Assembly: GCA_002701845.1 (NCBI GenBank)
Contig: NZXG01000054.1
Coordinates: 1-64,000 of the forward strand
Source: Pseudomonadales bacterium
GTDB lineage: Bacteria; Pseudomonadota; Gammaproteobacteria; Pseudomonadales; Ketobacteraceae
Length of the DNA: 64,000 nt
Reading direction: 5' to 3'
The translations under genes and the position numbers were made by a program. Shown piece by piece: positions 1-8,637 of this stretch. Every line of letters begins with the position of its first letter. The first letter of the stretch is position 1. Under the pieces are notes generated by a model. It had not been told where the DNA came from, made no database searches, and saw only the letters and a program-made list of their open reading frames with translations.

Positions 1-611
1 TGGTCCTGGTACTGGAATCCAAGGTCAAACATTCACCGGATGAAGACAAACATGAAACCTATGAAGGTGAAGAGCGTGCCACCTCACTGGAAAACTCCGT
101 ACGTCGCGCCACGACTGATACCACGGTCCATATCGGTGCCTTGCTTTCCATTATGGCGTTAAGCCTGACCGTAGGTGGTGTAATCGAAGATTCCGGTATT
201 TTCGAGGAAGTCGCCGCACAGAGTGATTTCTTCGGCAATATCTGGACGGCCATGATTGCCTTGGTCATTGTCCTGGTCATCATCGGGATGATTATGGATC
301 CCTTTGGCGCCATCGTACTGGTATCCGGCACTGTGGCTCAGGCGGCCTACAGCCAGGGTATCGATCCCCTGCATTTCTGGATGATCACCCTGGTGGCGTT
401 TGAGCTGGGTTACCTCAGCCCGCCGGTGGCCGTGAACCACCTGTTGACACGACAAGTGGTGGGCGAAGAGGAAATAGAGAAAGCCAAAGAGGATACCCGC
501 GGCATGAGTTTCTGGATTCGCCACGAACGCTATGTGCTGCCGCTAACCGTGATGGGTATTGCCCTGGTGCTGGTGGCATTCGGCCCCCTGGTGTACCAAC
601 AGTATTTCTGA
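1..611 (+). CDS. TRAP transporter large permease (DctM family), 3' part
   Basis: The reading frame is open from the first bases and ends with TGA at 609-611, so the start lies upstream of the window. The visible ~200 residues hold a charged cytoplasmic stretch and then three or four hydrophobic segments. The conserved C-terminal block with FELGYLSPPVAVN and LLTRQVVG is typical of TRAP (tripartite ATP-independent periplasmic) large membrane subunits, which import small organic acids using an ion gradient. The small permease and binding protein would be expected upstream. It is chromosomal flank, outside the transposon. Confidence 0.85.
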   Translation, partial: VLVLESKVKHSPDEDKHETYEGEERATSLENSVRRATTDTTVHIGALLSIMALSLTVGGVIEDSGIFEEVAAQSDFFGNIWTAMIALVIVLVIIGMIMDPFGAIVLVSGTVAQAAYSQGIDPLHFWMITLVAFELGYLSPPVAVNHLLTRQVVGEEEIEKAKEDTRGMSFWIRHERYVLPLTVMGIALVLVAFGPLVYQQYF

Positions 612-654
612 CACTGATATGGGGGCAACGCGAAACGCGTCCTGCCCTATACTG

Positions 655-681
655 AGAAGGCGACCCCGGTCGCCTTCTTTT
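655..681 (+). terminator. Rho-independent terminator after the TRAP permease gene
   Basis: An 11-bp perfect stem (655-665 with 668-678, starting AGAAGGCGACC) has a 2-nt loop and runs into a short T tract. It lies 44 bases after the permease stop. Confidence 0.85.
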
Positions 682-729
682 GTTTCGACTGTCCGCTTAT
701 TTTCAACCCCACTATCCGGAGCGAAGTAG

Positions 730-840
730 ATGACTAACCTGGTAGATGAATTGATCAACCTGTTGGACCTGGTGCATATTCCGGCCCAATTTGATCACCC
801 ATTCTGGTTTTACTTGATCACCCGTTCTGAACTTACTTGA
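730..840 (+). pseudogene. Acyl-CoA thioesterase II-like gene, N-terminal remnant cut by IS21
   Basis: ATG at 730 follows a GGAGCG ribosome-binding site. Fourteen codons (MTNLVDELINLLDL) precede the IS21 end at 773; the frame then runs through the element and stops at 838-840. The N-terminus resembles TesB-type acyl-CoA thioesterases, which begin with a similar Leu-rich helix. No remaining part of such a gene is found on the far side of the element, so the 3' portion is deleted. Identification from 14 residues is tentative; that it is a start codon with a good ribosome-binding site interrupted by an IS is clear. Confidence 0.55.
773..785 (+). repeat. IS21 left terminal inverted repeat
   Basis: The 13 bases tgcatattccggc match the reverse complement of 3415-3427 exactly. 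The repeat splits the GTG codon of the interrupted thioesterase-like gene. Confidence 0.9.
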
Positions 841-1023
841 TCGGCCATTCTGGTTTTTTTTGATCACTTTTTCTGGATTTCCAGAATCGGTGATCAACTT
901 CCAGAATGAGTGATCAAGCATTTCCAGAATCCTCTGTAATGCATTGATATCTATAACAATTCGGCTAGTCTTCCTGGCTTTTTGCCGGGAGCGACAAGGC
1001 CGATGAGATCCAAGAGGTTATCA

Positions 1024-2565
1024 ATGCGTAAAATCAAAGACGTACTACGCCTGCATTACGAGTCCGGTCTGAGCCGCCGCGGTGTCGCTCAGGCCCTCAA
1101 TATCAGCTACGGCAGTACCGTGAATTACCTGAACCGCGCCCAGCAGGCCGGGATTAGTTGGCCACTTCCTGATGATCTGGATGAACGGGCCCTGGGGCGG
1201 CTGCTGTTCCCCAGCCAGCCACTGACCGGGCAGCGCCGCTTTACCGAGCCAGACTATGGGGCGATTCATCAAGAACTGAAACGTAAAGGCATGACCAAGC
1301 AGCTGCTGTGGCAGGAATACCGGCAACAGCACCCGGACGATGGCTACAGCTATGCCCAGTTCTGCCACCGATATCAGGAATGGCTCGGCAAACAACAGCG
1401 CAGCATGCGCCAGCTGCATCGTGCCGCTGAAAAACTGTTTGTGGATTACTGTGGCCTTACCCTGCCGGTAGTGAATCCTGATACCGGTGAGGTGCGTCCT
1501 GCTCAGGTGTTTGTGGCCGTATTGGGGGCATCCAATTACACCTTTGCCTGTGCCCACTGGACCCAGAGCCAGGCCGACTGGCTCAATGCCCATGTGCAGG
1601 CCTTCGAGTTCTTCGGTGGCGTACCGGAGCTGGTGGTGCCGGACAACTTAAAAAGCGGCGTCAGCAAAGCCCATCGCTATGAGCCGGACATCAATCCCGC
1701 CTATCAGCAACTGGCGGCTCACTATGGTGTGGCGGTAGTACCGGCGCGGCCCTACAAACCCAAGGATAAAGCCAAAGCCGAAGTGGCCGTACAGATCGTC
1801 GAGCGCTGGATCATGGCACGGCTGCGCCATCAAACGTTCTTTACGCTGGCCAGTCTGAATCAGGCCATTCGCGTCCTGCTGGATGACCTGAACCAGCGCC
1901 CCTTCAAGCGGTTGCCGGGTACGCGTTGCAGTCAGTTCGAGCAGCTGGATCAGCCGGCCTTGCGACCCTTACCCGCTCATCCCTACCAGTACGCCGACAT
2001 CAAACAGGCCCGCGTGCATATTGACTACCACATCGAATACGACAAGCACTACTACTCGGTGCCACACCACCTGGTAAAAGAGAAAGTGGAGGTGCAGGCC
2101 ACCGCGACAACGGTGGCTATCTACCGCCATGGGCAACGGGTCGTCTGCCATCCGCGCAGTTATCGCCAGGGCGCCCACAGCACCTGTGCCGAACACATGC
2201 CCCATCACCACCGCGCCATGAGTGAGTGGACGCCTGAGCGCTTCCTTAACTGGGCAGGTGATATTGGCGAGGCCACCCGGGCCGTGGTCGATCAGATCCT
2301 TCAGGAGAAGTGCCACAAAGAGCAAAGCTACCGTCGTGTGCTGGCGCTGCTCAGTAACGCCAAAAAATACGGGCGGGAGCGACTGAACAACGCCTGCCGG
2401 AGAGCACTGATGATCAACTCACCCACTCGCAGTAGCGTGGAATCCATCCTCAAGCAAGGGCTGGATCAAGTGCCCCTGGAGCAGGGCCACACCGATGCTG
2501 TGCAAGAAGAGCAGTTAAGCCTGGATTACCACGAAAACCTGCGCGGCGAAACCTACTACCACTAA
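1024..2565 (+). CDS. istA: IS21 transposase IstA
   Basis: IstA is the DDE transposase of IS21 elements. It binds the terminal repeats and performs strand transfer with the IstB ATPase. The protein starts with a helix-turn-helix (MRKIKDVLRL, then SRRGVAQALNISYGSTVNYL) and continues into an integrase-type catalytic core: FVDYCG near residue 135 for the first Asp, VPDNLKSGV for the second, and KPKDKAKAEVAVQ for the Glu region. A longer frame with a TTG start at 982 exists, but ATG 1024 has AAGAGG six bases upstream and matches the usual IstA start. It is intact at about 513 residues. istB follows 23 bases later. Confidence 0.95.
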   Translation: MRKIKDVLRLHYESGLSRRGVAQALNISYGSTVNYLNRAQQAGISWPLPDDLDERALGRLLFPSQPLTGQRRFTEPDYGAIHQELKRKGMTKQLLWQEYRQQHPDDGYSYAQFCHRYQEWLGKQQRSMRQLHRAAEKLFVDYCGLTLPVVNPDTGEVRPAQVFVAVLGASNYTFACAHWTQSQADWLNAHVQAFEFFGGVPELVVPDNLKSGVSKAHRYEPDINPAYQQLAAHYGVAVVPARPYKPKDKAKAEVAVQIVERWIMARLRHQTFFTLASLNQAIRVLLDDLNQRPFKRLPGTRCSQFEQLDQPALRPLPAHPYQYADIKQARVHIDYHIEYDKHYYSVPHHLVKEKVEVQATATTVAIYRHGQRVVCHPRSYRQGAHSTCAEHMPHHHRAMSEWTPERFLNWAGDIGEATRAVVDQILQEKCHKEQSYRRVLALLSNAKKYGRERLNNACRRALMINSPTRSSVESILKQGLDQVPLEQGHTDAVQEEQLSLDYHENLRGETYYH

Positions 2566-2588
2566 CACCCACCCTAAGGAGCAATACC

Positions 2589-3341
2589 ATGATGAACAAC
2601 CAAACCCTGCAAGCACTGCGGACACTCAAGCTCACCGGCATGGCCGACGGCCTGGAGCAACAGCTATCGCAACCCGGCACCCACGAAGAGTTGGGGTTCG
2701 AGGAGCGCCTGGCCCTACTGGTCGACCGGGAAACCTGCCACCGGGACAACAACAAGATCAGCCGGCTACTCAAGGCGGCCAAGCTCAAGCTTCAGGCCTA
2801 TCCGGAAGATATCGATTACCGTCACCCGCGTGGGCTGATCAAAGGCCAGTTCGCCGACCTGCTCAGTAGCCAATGGATACACCAGCATCATAACGTGCTG
2901 ATCACAGGGCCCACCGGCTGCGGCAAGACCTATCTTGGCTGTGTGCTGGCCACGCAGGCGTGCCGCCATGGTTTATCGGTGCGTTACTTCCGCACCTCGC
3001 GCTTGCTGGAAAGCCTCAGTATCGCTCACGGCGATGGACGCTTCCCCAAGCTGATTCAGCAACTGGCAAAGACGGACCTGCTGGTGTTGGACGACTGGGG
3101 GCTGGAAAAAATGACACTCAGCCAGCGCAACGATCTGCTGGAGATCATGGAAGACCGCCATGGCCTGAAATCCACCCTAATCACCAGCCAGTTACCCATC
3201 ACGCAATGGCACAAGGCCATCGGCGATGCCACGTTGGCTGACGCCATTCTGGACCGACTGCTGCATAACAGCCACAAGCTCAAACTGAAAGGAGAATCAA
3301 TGAGAAAAACATTGAGTGAATCTGCTGCACTTGATCAGTAA
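2589..3341 (+). CDS. istB: IS21 helper ATPase IstB
   Basis: IstB is a AAA+ ATPase that assembles on target DNA and stimulates IstA transposition. The 250-residue length is normal. The Walker A motif GPTGCGKT lies at residues 107-114 and Walker B LLVLDDWG near residue 160. The N-terminal helical region (LRTLKLTGMADGL) is typical of the family. AAGGAG sits a few bases upstream of ATG 2589. It is intact, so the element may still be active or able to mobilise relatives. Confidence 0.95.
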   Translation: MMNNQTLQALRTLKLTGMADGLEQQLSQPGTHEELGFEERLALLVDRETCHRDNNKISRLLKAAKLKLQAYPEDIDYRHPRGLIKGQFADLLSSQWIHQHHNVLITGPTGCGKTYLGCVLATQACRHGLSVRYFRTSRLLESLSIAHGDGRFPKLIQQLAKTDLLVLDDWGLEKMTLSQRNDLLEIMEDRHGLKSTLITSQLPITQWHKAIGDATLADAILDRLLHNSHKLKLKGESMRKTLSESAALDQ

Positions 3342-3366
3342 GGTTGCTAATATCCGACCCAATGCA

Positions 3367-4419
3367 TTACGTGGTTGAGGTGATCAAATACTTCCAGAAT
3401 GACTGATCAAGTTCGCCGGAATATGCATGTGGAAAGTGTTCTATTGGAAGATAGAGCTTGTTTGCCAAAACTATGTCAACGACAGTTGGGCAACCGCCGA
3501 TTTTATCGCGCTTAATAGGAAGCGATTTTTCCCATGGCTTTAAGTCCAATTCTGGTTTTTTGTTTTCCTCCAGTCGTTCCAGTATGGTGTGCAATTTCTT
3601 CAATTGCATTTTTTGTAGCGAAGCGAGGAATCGCCACTGATCTGGGTAAGGATTAAATTGCCCATCGATAAACACTGAATTGCCGTTTTGTCGTGGTAGA
3701 TTCTGTAACGGCAGTGCAATCAGATTACCAAACCCACCTTCAGGCATTATGTCTTGGTTTGGAAACAACCGATCATAGGATTCAAAAGACAGCCCGGCAT
3801 GCCTTTCCATAGCTTTATCCAACAGTGTAAAGCCTAACCTACGTGCATCTCTTGCCGGTACCATGTCAGAAAAGAATATCCAAATATGGGCGCCATTTCC
3901 GGATCGAGAGCGTTCAACCGCACAATCTATTCCGTAGAATTTGCAGGTATCATTGAAAGCAGTGGCAGCTTTTTGCCAATCGGTCTTATCGAAATCCACC
4001 GCTAGCAACCAGCATTCGTCCCCGTGCAGTAAAGGATAAAGACCAACAGTATGTTTGCCAGCAAGGTGATCGTAGATAACGGTATTATCAATTGATCGTA
4101 GCACCCGATGGGAGCAATCACTGCATTTAATTCGTGGTTTATGGCAGATTCCCTGGCGCCATTCATTCATACAGGCAACTGAATAGCCGCTGCGCCCCTG
4201 TTTGTTTTCCCACCTCAAAGAAAAAACATCGGTCCTGCCTTTGAACAAGCTGCAAAACAACGATACTTTTTCGTCGAGGCTGAACTGGGATTCTTTAGGT
4301 TTTTTGGAATTGAGCTGGTTCTGTATCGCCTGTTTACGAGCCAAGAGAACCGTTCTTTCTTCCTCCAGAACAAGTAACCGCTCCTCTATTTGTGCCAGCT
4401 CTTGTTCTAAATTTTTCAT
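3367..4419 (-). pseudogene. TOTE-type conflict-system primase protein, C-terminally truncated by IS21
   Basis: The N-terminus is a coiled coil (residues 1-36). An archaeo-eukaryotic-primase-like domain follows, with a Cys cluster (CxxC near CSDC), the acidic pair in LLAVDFDK near residue 141, ERSRSGNGAHIWIFF, and YDRLFPNQD / GGFGNLIALPLQ. These are signatures of the TOTE family, whose full proteins normally continue into a superfamily II helicase. Here the native sequence ends at 3428. The last ~20 codons, including LDQSFWKYLITSTT, are read from the IS21 end, so the helicase part is lost. It is the last gene of the type I restriction operon, 5 bases after a 52-residue ORF. The N-terminal domain could still be made, but the complete function is unlikely. 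Confidence 0.85.
3415..3427 (-). repeat. IS21 right terminal inverted repeat
   Basis: This is the exact inverse of 773-785. The next base, 3428, is the first surviving base of the TOTE-type primase gene. Confidence 0.9.
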
Positions 4420-4424
4420 TGGGA

Positions 4425-4583
4425 CTACTCGTTAGCCAATGCGACTAAGTTATCCCCAACGCCACGATACGCATTCTTGATCAATTTCGACCGATCAGTA
4501 TCTAAATTGGCATGAGATACCTCGAAAGGAAACCACAACGCAGTTTTATCCTTCGGGAAAAATTCTGTTCTATCCTTCAGCAA
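4425..4583 (-). CDS. Small ORF between hsdR and the TOTE gene, 52 residues, unknown
   Basis: A frame beginning TTG (LLKDRTEFFPKDK...) overlaps the end of hsdR by 14 bases and ends with TAG 5 bases before the TOTE start, a spacing typical of translational coupling. The peptide ends VGDNLVALANE. It has no membrane segment and no family I recognise. The overlap on one side and tight spacing on the other support a real gene. It could also be a decayed C-terminal piece of a longer protein. No function is assigned. Confidence 0.45.
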   Translation of the reverse strand: MLKDRTEFFPKDKTALWFPFEVSHANLDTDRSKLIKNAYRGVGDNLVALANE

Positions 4584-7500
4584 GTTCATTAGCAATCATC
4601 TCTGCCTGCTTTAACACAGTCTCTGTCGCCAACAGCTGTAAATCGGGCGGATAGCCATACTGGCGGAGCAGGCGCTTCACAATGACCTTCAATTTTGCAC
4701 GAACATTTTCTTTGATAGTCCAATCAATGGAAGCATTTGCACGAATTTTCTGGGTTAACACCACCGCGAGTTTTCGTAAGGTTTCTTGCCCCATCAGTTC
4801 GCGGGCGCTCTGATTATCAGCAACCGCGGTGTAGAACGCATATTCGTAGTCAGTTAACCCCATGCTAGCTGCTTCGGAATCCGACATGACAATCTCTTTG
4901 CTTATCTTTATAAGCTCTTCCATTACCTCGGCAGCTGTTATGATTTTGTTGTGATAGCGCTTGATAGAACTTTCTAGCATTTCCCTCAAAGTTTTGCATT
5001 TTACGAGGTTTGTCCTCGAACGAACCTTGAGTTCATCATTGAGTAGCTTCTTCATTAGCTCTAGAGCAATATTCTTATGCTGATAGCCTTTGAGTTCCTC
5101 AAGAAACTCATCGGACAAAATTGAAATATCAGGTTTCTTAATACCTGCCGCATCAAATACATCAATGACCTGGTCGGATACTAAAGCCTTATCAATAACC
5201 TGTTTGATCGTGGTTTCAATTTCTTCATCGCTACGACCATCACCCGAGCTATCAAATTTAGCCAGCCGTGCTTTTACCGCTTGGAAAAACGCTACCTCAT
5301 CTTTTACGTCAAGTGCCTGTTCATGAGGAACGGCGATTGCGAATGCCTGAGACAAAGCCGTTACTTCGTGGATATAGCGTTTTTTTCCGTCCTCTAAACC
5401 AAGTATGTGTTCCTCTGCCGCCAGTATCATCGAAAGCTTTTCACCAGTATCCGCAGCAAAATAATCTTCATAGGGAAAGCCGTGAAACAGATCTGATACC
5501 ACTTCCAGCTTTTCCAGCATCAGCGTTACTGCCTGCTGCTGTGCCAAAGTTGGATCGCCTTTACCACCCGCATCGGAATAAAATGACAATGCCTCTTTCA
5601 GGTCTGCCGCAATCCCCAGATAGTCAACCACCAAACCGCCGGGCTTATCTTTGTAAACCCGATTCACCCTGGCGATGGCCTGCATGAGATTGTGCCCTTT
5701 CATCGGCTTATCAATATAAAGCGTATGCATGCTCGGTGCGTCAAATCCCGTTAGCCACATATCGCGCACGATGACCAACTGGAGTGGGTCGGCATCGTCT
5801 TTCATGCGTTCTGCCAATGCACGCCGCTGCTTCTTGGTGGTATGGTGTTTTGCTAGTGCTGGGCCATCGCTGGAACTGGCGGTCATCACAATTTTAATTA
5901 CACCTTTGTCCAGATCGTCGGAATGCCATTCAGGTCGAAGCTTGATGATTTGGTCATACAGATCCACCGCTATACGGCGCGACATGCTGACAATCATGCC
6001 TTTACCTTCAAATACCTGCTGGCGAGCATCGAAGTGAGCCACAATGTCTTTCGCGACATTTTTAATCCGACGCTCACTGCCAATAAGCGCCTCCATTTTT
6101 GTCCATTTAGCTTTGGCTTTTTGGGTTCCCGATAACTCGTCTTCAGGGATTTCTTCGTCCAATTCTGCGATCAGCTGTTTGCCTTCTTCGCTCAACTCCA
6201 CCTTGGCCAATCGACTTTCATAATAAATACGAACCGTGGCGCCATCTTCAACGGCTTGGGCAATATCATAGATGTCGACATAATTGCCAAACACCGCTGG
6301 GGTATTCGCATCGGTTTTTTCAATGGGTGTACCAGTAAAGCCTAAGTAGGTAGCGTTTGGTAAAGCATCGCGAAGATATTTCGCAAACCCATAAACCACC
6401 TTTTTACCGATCACCAAACCGTTCTCATCTTTTTCATCAATGGTTTTGGCTTGAAATCCGTATTGTGTGCGGTGCGCTTCATCAGCAATCACCACGATAT
6501 TGCGGCGGTTTGACAGCTCTTCATAGACATTGCCATTATCAGGCTGAAACTTTTGAATCGTGGAAAAAACAACACCACCCGATCCCACTCGCAGCAAGGA
6601 TTTCAACTCCTCACAAGAATCAGCCTGCACGGGTTCCTGCCGCAACAGTTGTTTGGATGCCGCGAAGGTATCAAATAGCTGATCATCCAAATCGTTGCGA
6701 TCAGTTATCACCAGAATGGTGGGGTTATTCATCGCCAGCACAATTTTTCCGGTATAGAACACCATGGATAATGATTTACCGGAACCTTGGGTATGCCACA
6801 CCACACCAGCCTTTTTATCGCCTCGTGGTTGTTGTTCTGTACTAGGCACTCCATAGTTAGCAGGCTTTTCTGAAACCTTGTGCGCTGCACTAAAATCTGC
6901 AGCCCTTAATGTCGATGCAACTGCCGCATTCACAGCATAATACTGATGGTAAGCGGCAACTTTTTTTACGGTGCTGATACTGATCTGGCCCGTTTTTGGA
7001 TCTTCCTTTTTGCTTTTTTCAAACACAATAAAATGACGGATTAAATCCAGCAGCGTGTTCTTGTTTAACATTCCCATAATCAGCGTTTCGAGCTGACTCA
7101 CTAAATGGGAGGCCTCGGCTTTTCCATCAGCACTCTTCCACGTCATATAGCGACTCAAACAGGCAGACAAAGAACCCGCTTTCGCTTCCAATCCATCCGA
7201 AATTACCAGCAATGCGTTGGGCGTAAACAAATTGGGAATAGCTTGCTTATAAGTTTCCAATTGCTTAAAGGCCGATGTGATAGTGGTATTCTCATTCACC
7301 GCATTTTTCAGCTCGATCACCACCAGAGGAATACCATTCACAAACAACACCAAATCAGGGCGTTTGTTCTGGTGGTTCTCGATCACCGTAAACTGGCTGA
7401 TGATCAGAAATTCATTATTTTCCGCATTGTTAAAATCGATCAGCCAGGCCAGATCGCCACGATCATCGCCATCCTGTTGATAGTTGACGTTAACCCCTTC

Positions 7501-7803
7501 CGTGAGTAAGCGGTGAAAGGTTTCATTATTGGCAAGCAGATCTGGGGATTGGATTTGTTGAACTGCCTTCAGAGCATCTTGTTTAGCCACTGCTGGCAGC
7601 AAGGGATTGATTCGTTGAATGGCACTCTGAACCCGGCTCAGCAGCAGAACTTCTTCATAGCGGGTCCGCTCAGCATTGGACTCACTATCAGGGGCAATGT
7701 CCGGGCCATGGATATATTCATACCCCAGCCGCTGAAACAGCTTGATGGCGAAGGTTTCGATAGCCGATTCGTTGATTTGGCCCATGGGCTCCCCACTATT
7801 CAA
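4570..7803 (-). CDS. hsdR: Type I restriction enzyme R subunit (HsdR)
   Basis: HsdR is the ATP-driven translocase and nuclease of a type I restriction complex. It cuts unmethylated DNA when bound to HsdM and HsdS. The 1077-residue protein has an N-terminal PD-(D/E)xK nuclease (RPDLVLFVNGIP then VVIELKN, residues ~148-167). Superfamily II motor motifs follow: GSGKS in Walker A near 334, IADEAHRTQ near 436, GFTGTPIE, then QAIARVNR. The C-terminal helical part contacts the methylase. MGQINES seven codons in is an alternative start (7785). It appears intact. It is the fifth gene of an operon starting with hsdM, separated by 123 bases from the Schlafen-like gene. Confidence 0.95.
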   Translation of the reverse strand: MNSGEPMGQINESAIETFAIKLFQRLGYEYIHGPDIAPDSESNAERTRYEEVLLLSRVQSAIQRINPLLPAVAKQDALKAVQQIQSPDLLANNETFHRLLTEGVNVNYQQDGDDRGDLAWLIDFNNAENNEFLIISQFTVIENHQNKRPDLVLFVNGIPLVVIELKNAVNENTTITSAFKQLETYKQAIPNLFTPNALLVISDGLEAKAGSLSACLSRYMTWKSADGKAEASHLVSQLETLIMGMLNKNTLLDLIRHFIVFEKSKKEDPKTGQISISTVKKVAAYHQYYAVNAAVASTLRAADFSAAHKVSEKPANYGVPSTEQQPRGDKKAGVVWHTQGSGKSLSMVFYTGKIVLAMNNPTILVITDRNDLDDQLFDTFAASKQLLRQEPVQADSCEELKSLLRVGSGGVVFSTIQKFQPDNGNVYEELSNRRNIVVIADEAHRTQYGFQAKTIDEKDENGLVIGKKVVYGFAKYLRDALPNATYLGFTGTPIEKTDANTPAVFGNYVDIYDIAQAVEDGATVRIYYESRLAKVELSEEGKQLIAELDEEIPEDELSGTQKAKAKWTKMEALIGSERRIKNVAKDIVAHFDARQQVFEGKGMIVSMSRRIAVDLYDQIIKLRPEWHSDDLDKGVIKIVMTASSSDGPALAKHHTTKKQRRALAERMKDDADPLQLVIVRDMWLTGFDAPSMHTLYIDKPMKGHNLMQAIARVNRVYKDKPGGLVVDYLGIAADLKEALSFYSDAGGKGDPTLAQQQAVTLMLEKLEVVSDLFHGFPYEDYFAADTGEKLSMILAAEEHILGLEDGKKRYIHEVTALSQAFAIAVPHEQALDVKDEVAFFQAVKARLAKFDSSGDGRSDEEIETTIKQVIDKALVSDQVIDVFDAAGIKKPDISILSDEFLEELKGYQHKNIALELMKKLLNDELKVRSRTNLVKCKTLREMLESSIKRYHNKIITAAEVMEELIKISKEIVMSDSEAASMGLTDYEYAFYTAVADNQSARELMGQETLRKLAVVLTQKIRANASIDWTIKENVRAKLKVIVKRLLRQYGYPPDLQLLATETVLKQAEMIANELAEG

Positions 7804-7926
7804 TGGTGCAATTTGCGTTTCTTCACTTTAATCCAGCACTGTTCTAAGAGCACAAAGAGAACAACAAGCCTTAAATATCAATAACATAGAACTTCCAGCT
7901 CAGAAATATTCTCTTAGAACAAAGCA

Positions 7927-8637
7927 TCAAACCGGTTTTAAGAGAACCCATTTCGGTTCTTTAAAGGTTCCCTGATTGGATATTGTTCCGGCTTTTCGTA
8001 ATTCACTGATCAAGTTTCCGACCTTGGATTTTTTCTGTTTGAGATCCATCCAGTCCGGCAGCTTGTTCCACAGCAACTCATCAATATCCTTGCGACTGAG
8101 CGAACCATGCTCTTTAATCGCCTTGCAGATCAGATCCAGATAATACTGATTGTCGAAGGCCTTATTCTTACTATAGGACGCTTTTTGGTCCGTCTGCTGT
8201 GCCACCGACTTCGCAATGTAGAAGTTTGGCTTACGCCCCTCGATCAAACCCCGGGCTTTAAGCCGCCGCTCATCATCATCGGTCAGGGGATGGCGCTTCT
8301 GTACCTTATCCAAAGCGACAACCTCGCTCAGGGTCAGATCCTGAGTGCGAGCCAGCAAGCGGGCGTAGTCCATATCCAATATTTCCAGTTTTAAACTATC
8401 CAGATCCTTGCGAGCAGGACGGAACTGGGAACCCACCACCTGGCGGTTGTCCTTGACGCCAAATACCAGCCAAGCTGAACGTTGTCGTTTGAGATTGGCT
8501 TCGTTGCTGAGGGCCGAGAAATATTTACCTAGCTTAGTAAAGTCATACCCATTTTTAGCTTCTTTGAACTCCACCACTTCGTTTTCAGCAGTCAGGTTGA
8601 GCAAAGCATTTAAGATGGCCGTTGCATCGCTGTTCAT
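7927..8637 (-). CDS. Schlafen/AlbA_2-domain protein, probably internally shortened
   Basis: The N-terminal ~75 residues form an AlbA_2 (Schlafen-type) domain: VVEFKEAKN, LGKYFSALSNEANL and AWLVFGVKDN. This putative nucleic-acid-binding fold is common in restriction operons. In relatives I know, it is followed by a long ATPase-like and winged-helix part, giving about 500 residues. Here the protein is 236 residues and passes straight to a C-terminal winged-helix segment (KEHGSLSRKDIDELL ... SKVGNLISELRKAGTI), as if the middle were deleted in frame. The start ATG overlaps the stop of the preceding gene. Its role in the restriction operon is unproven. Confidence 0.7.
   Translation of the reverse strand: MNSDATAILNALLNLTAENEVVEFKEAKNGYDFTKLGKYFSALSNEANLKRQRSAWLVFGVKDNRQVVGSQFRPARKDLDSLKLEILDMDYARLLARTQDLTLSEVVALDKVQKRHPLTDDDERRLKARGLIEGRKPNFYIAKSVAQQTDQKASYSKNKAFDNQYYLDLICKAIKEHGSLSRKDIDELLWNKLPDWMDLKQKKSKVGNLISELRKAGTISNQGTFKEPKWVLLKPV

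Larger units (their letters stand above)
773..3427 (+). mobile_element. IS21-family insertion sequence, 2655 bp
   Basis: The element is bounded by 13-bp perfect inverted repeats (tgcatattccggc at 773-785, its complement at 3415-3427) that begin TG and end CA. It contains istA and istB in the usual order. Inside both ends are multiple copies of a TGATCA-spacer-TTCTGG motif in both orientations (about 791-930 and 3380-3410), the multiple subterminal repeats typical of IS21 transposase binding sites. The bases just outside differ (cctgg before, tgtgg after), so there is no 4-8 bp target duplication. The two flanks belong to unrelated truncated genes. Confidence 0.93.
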
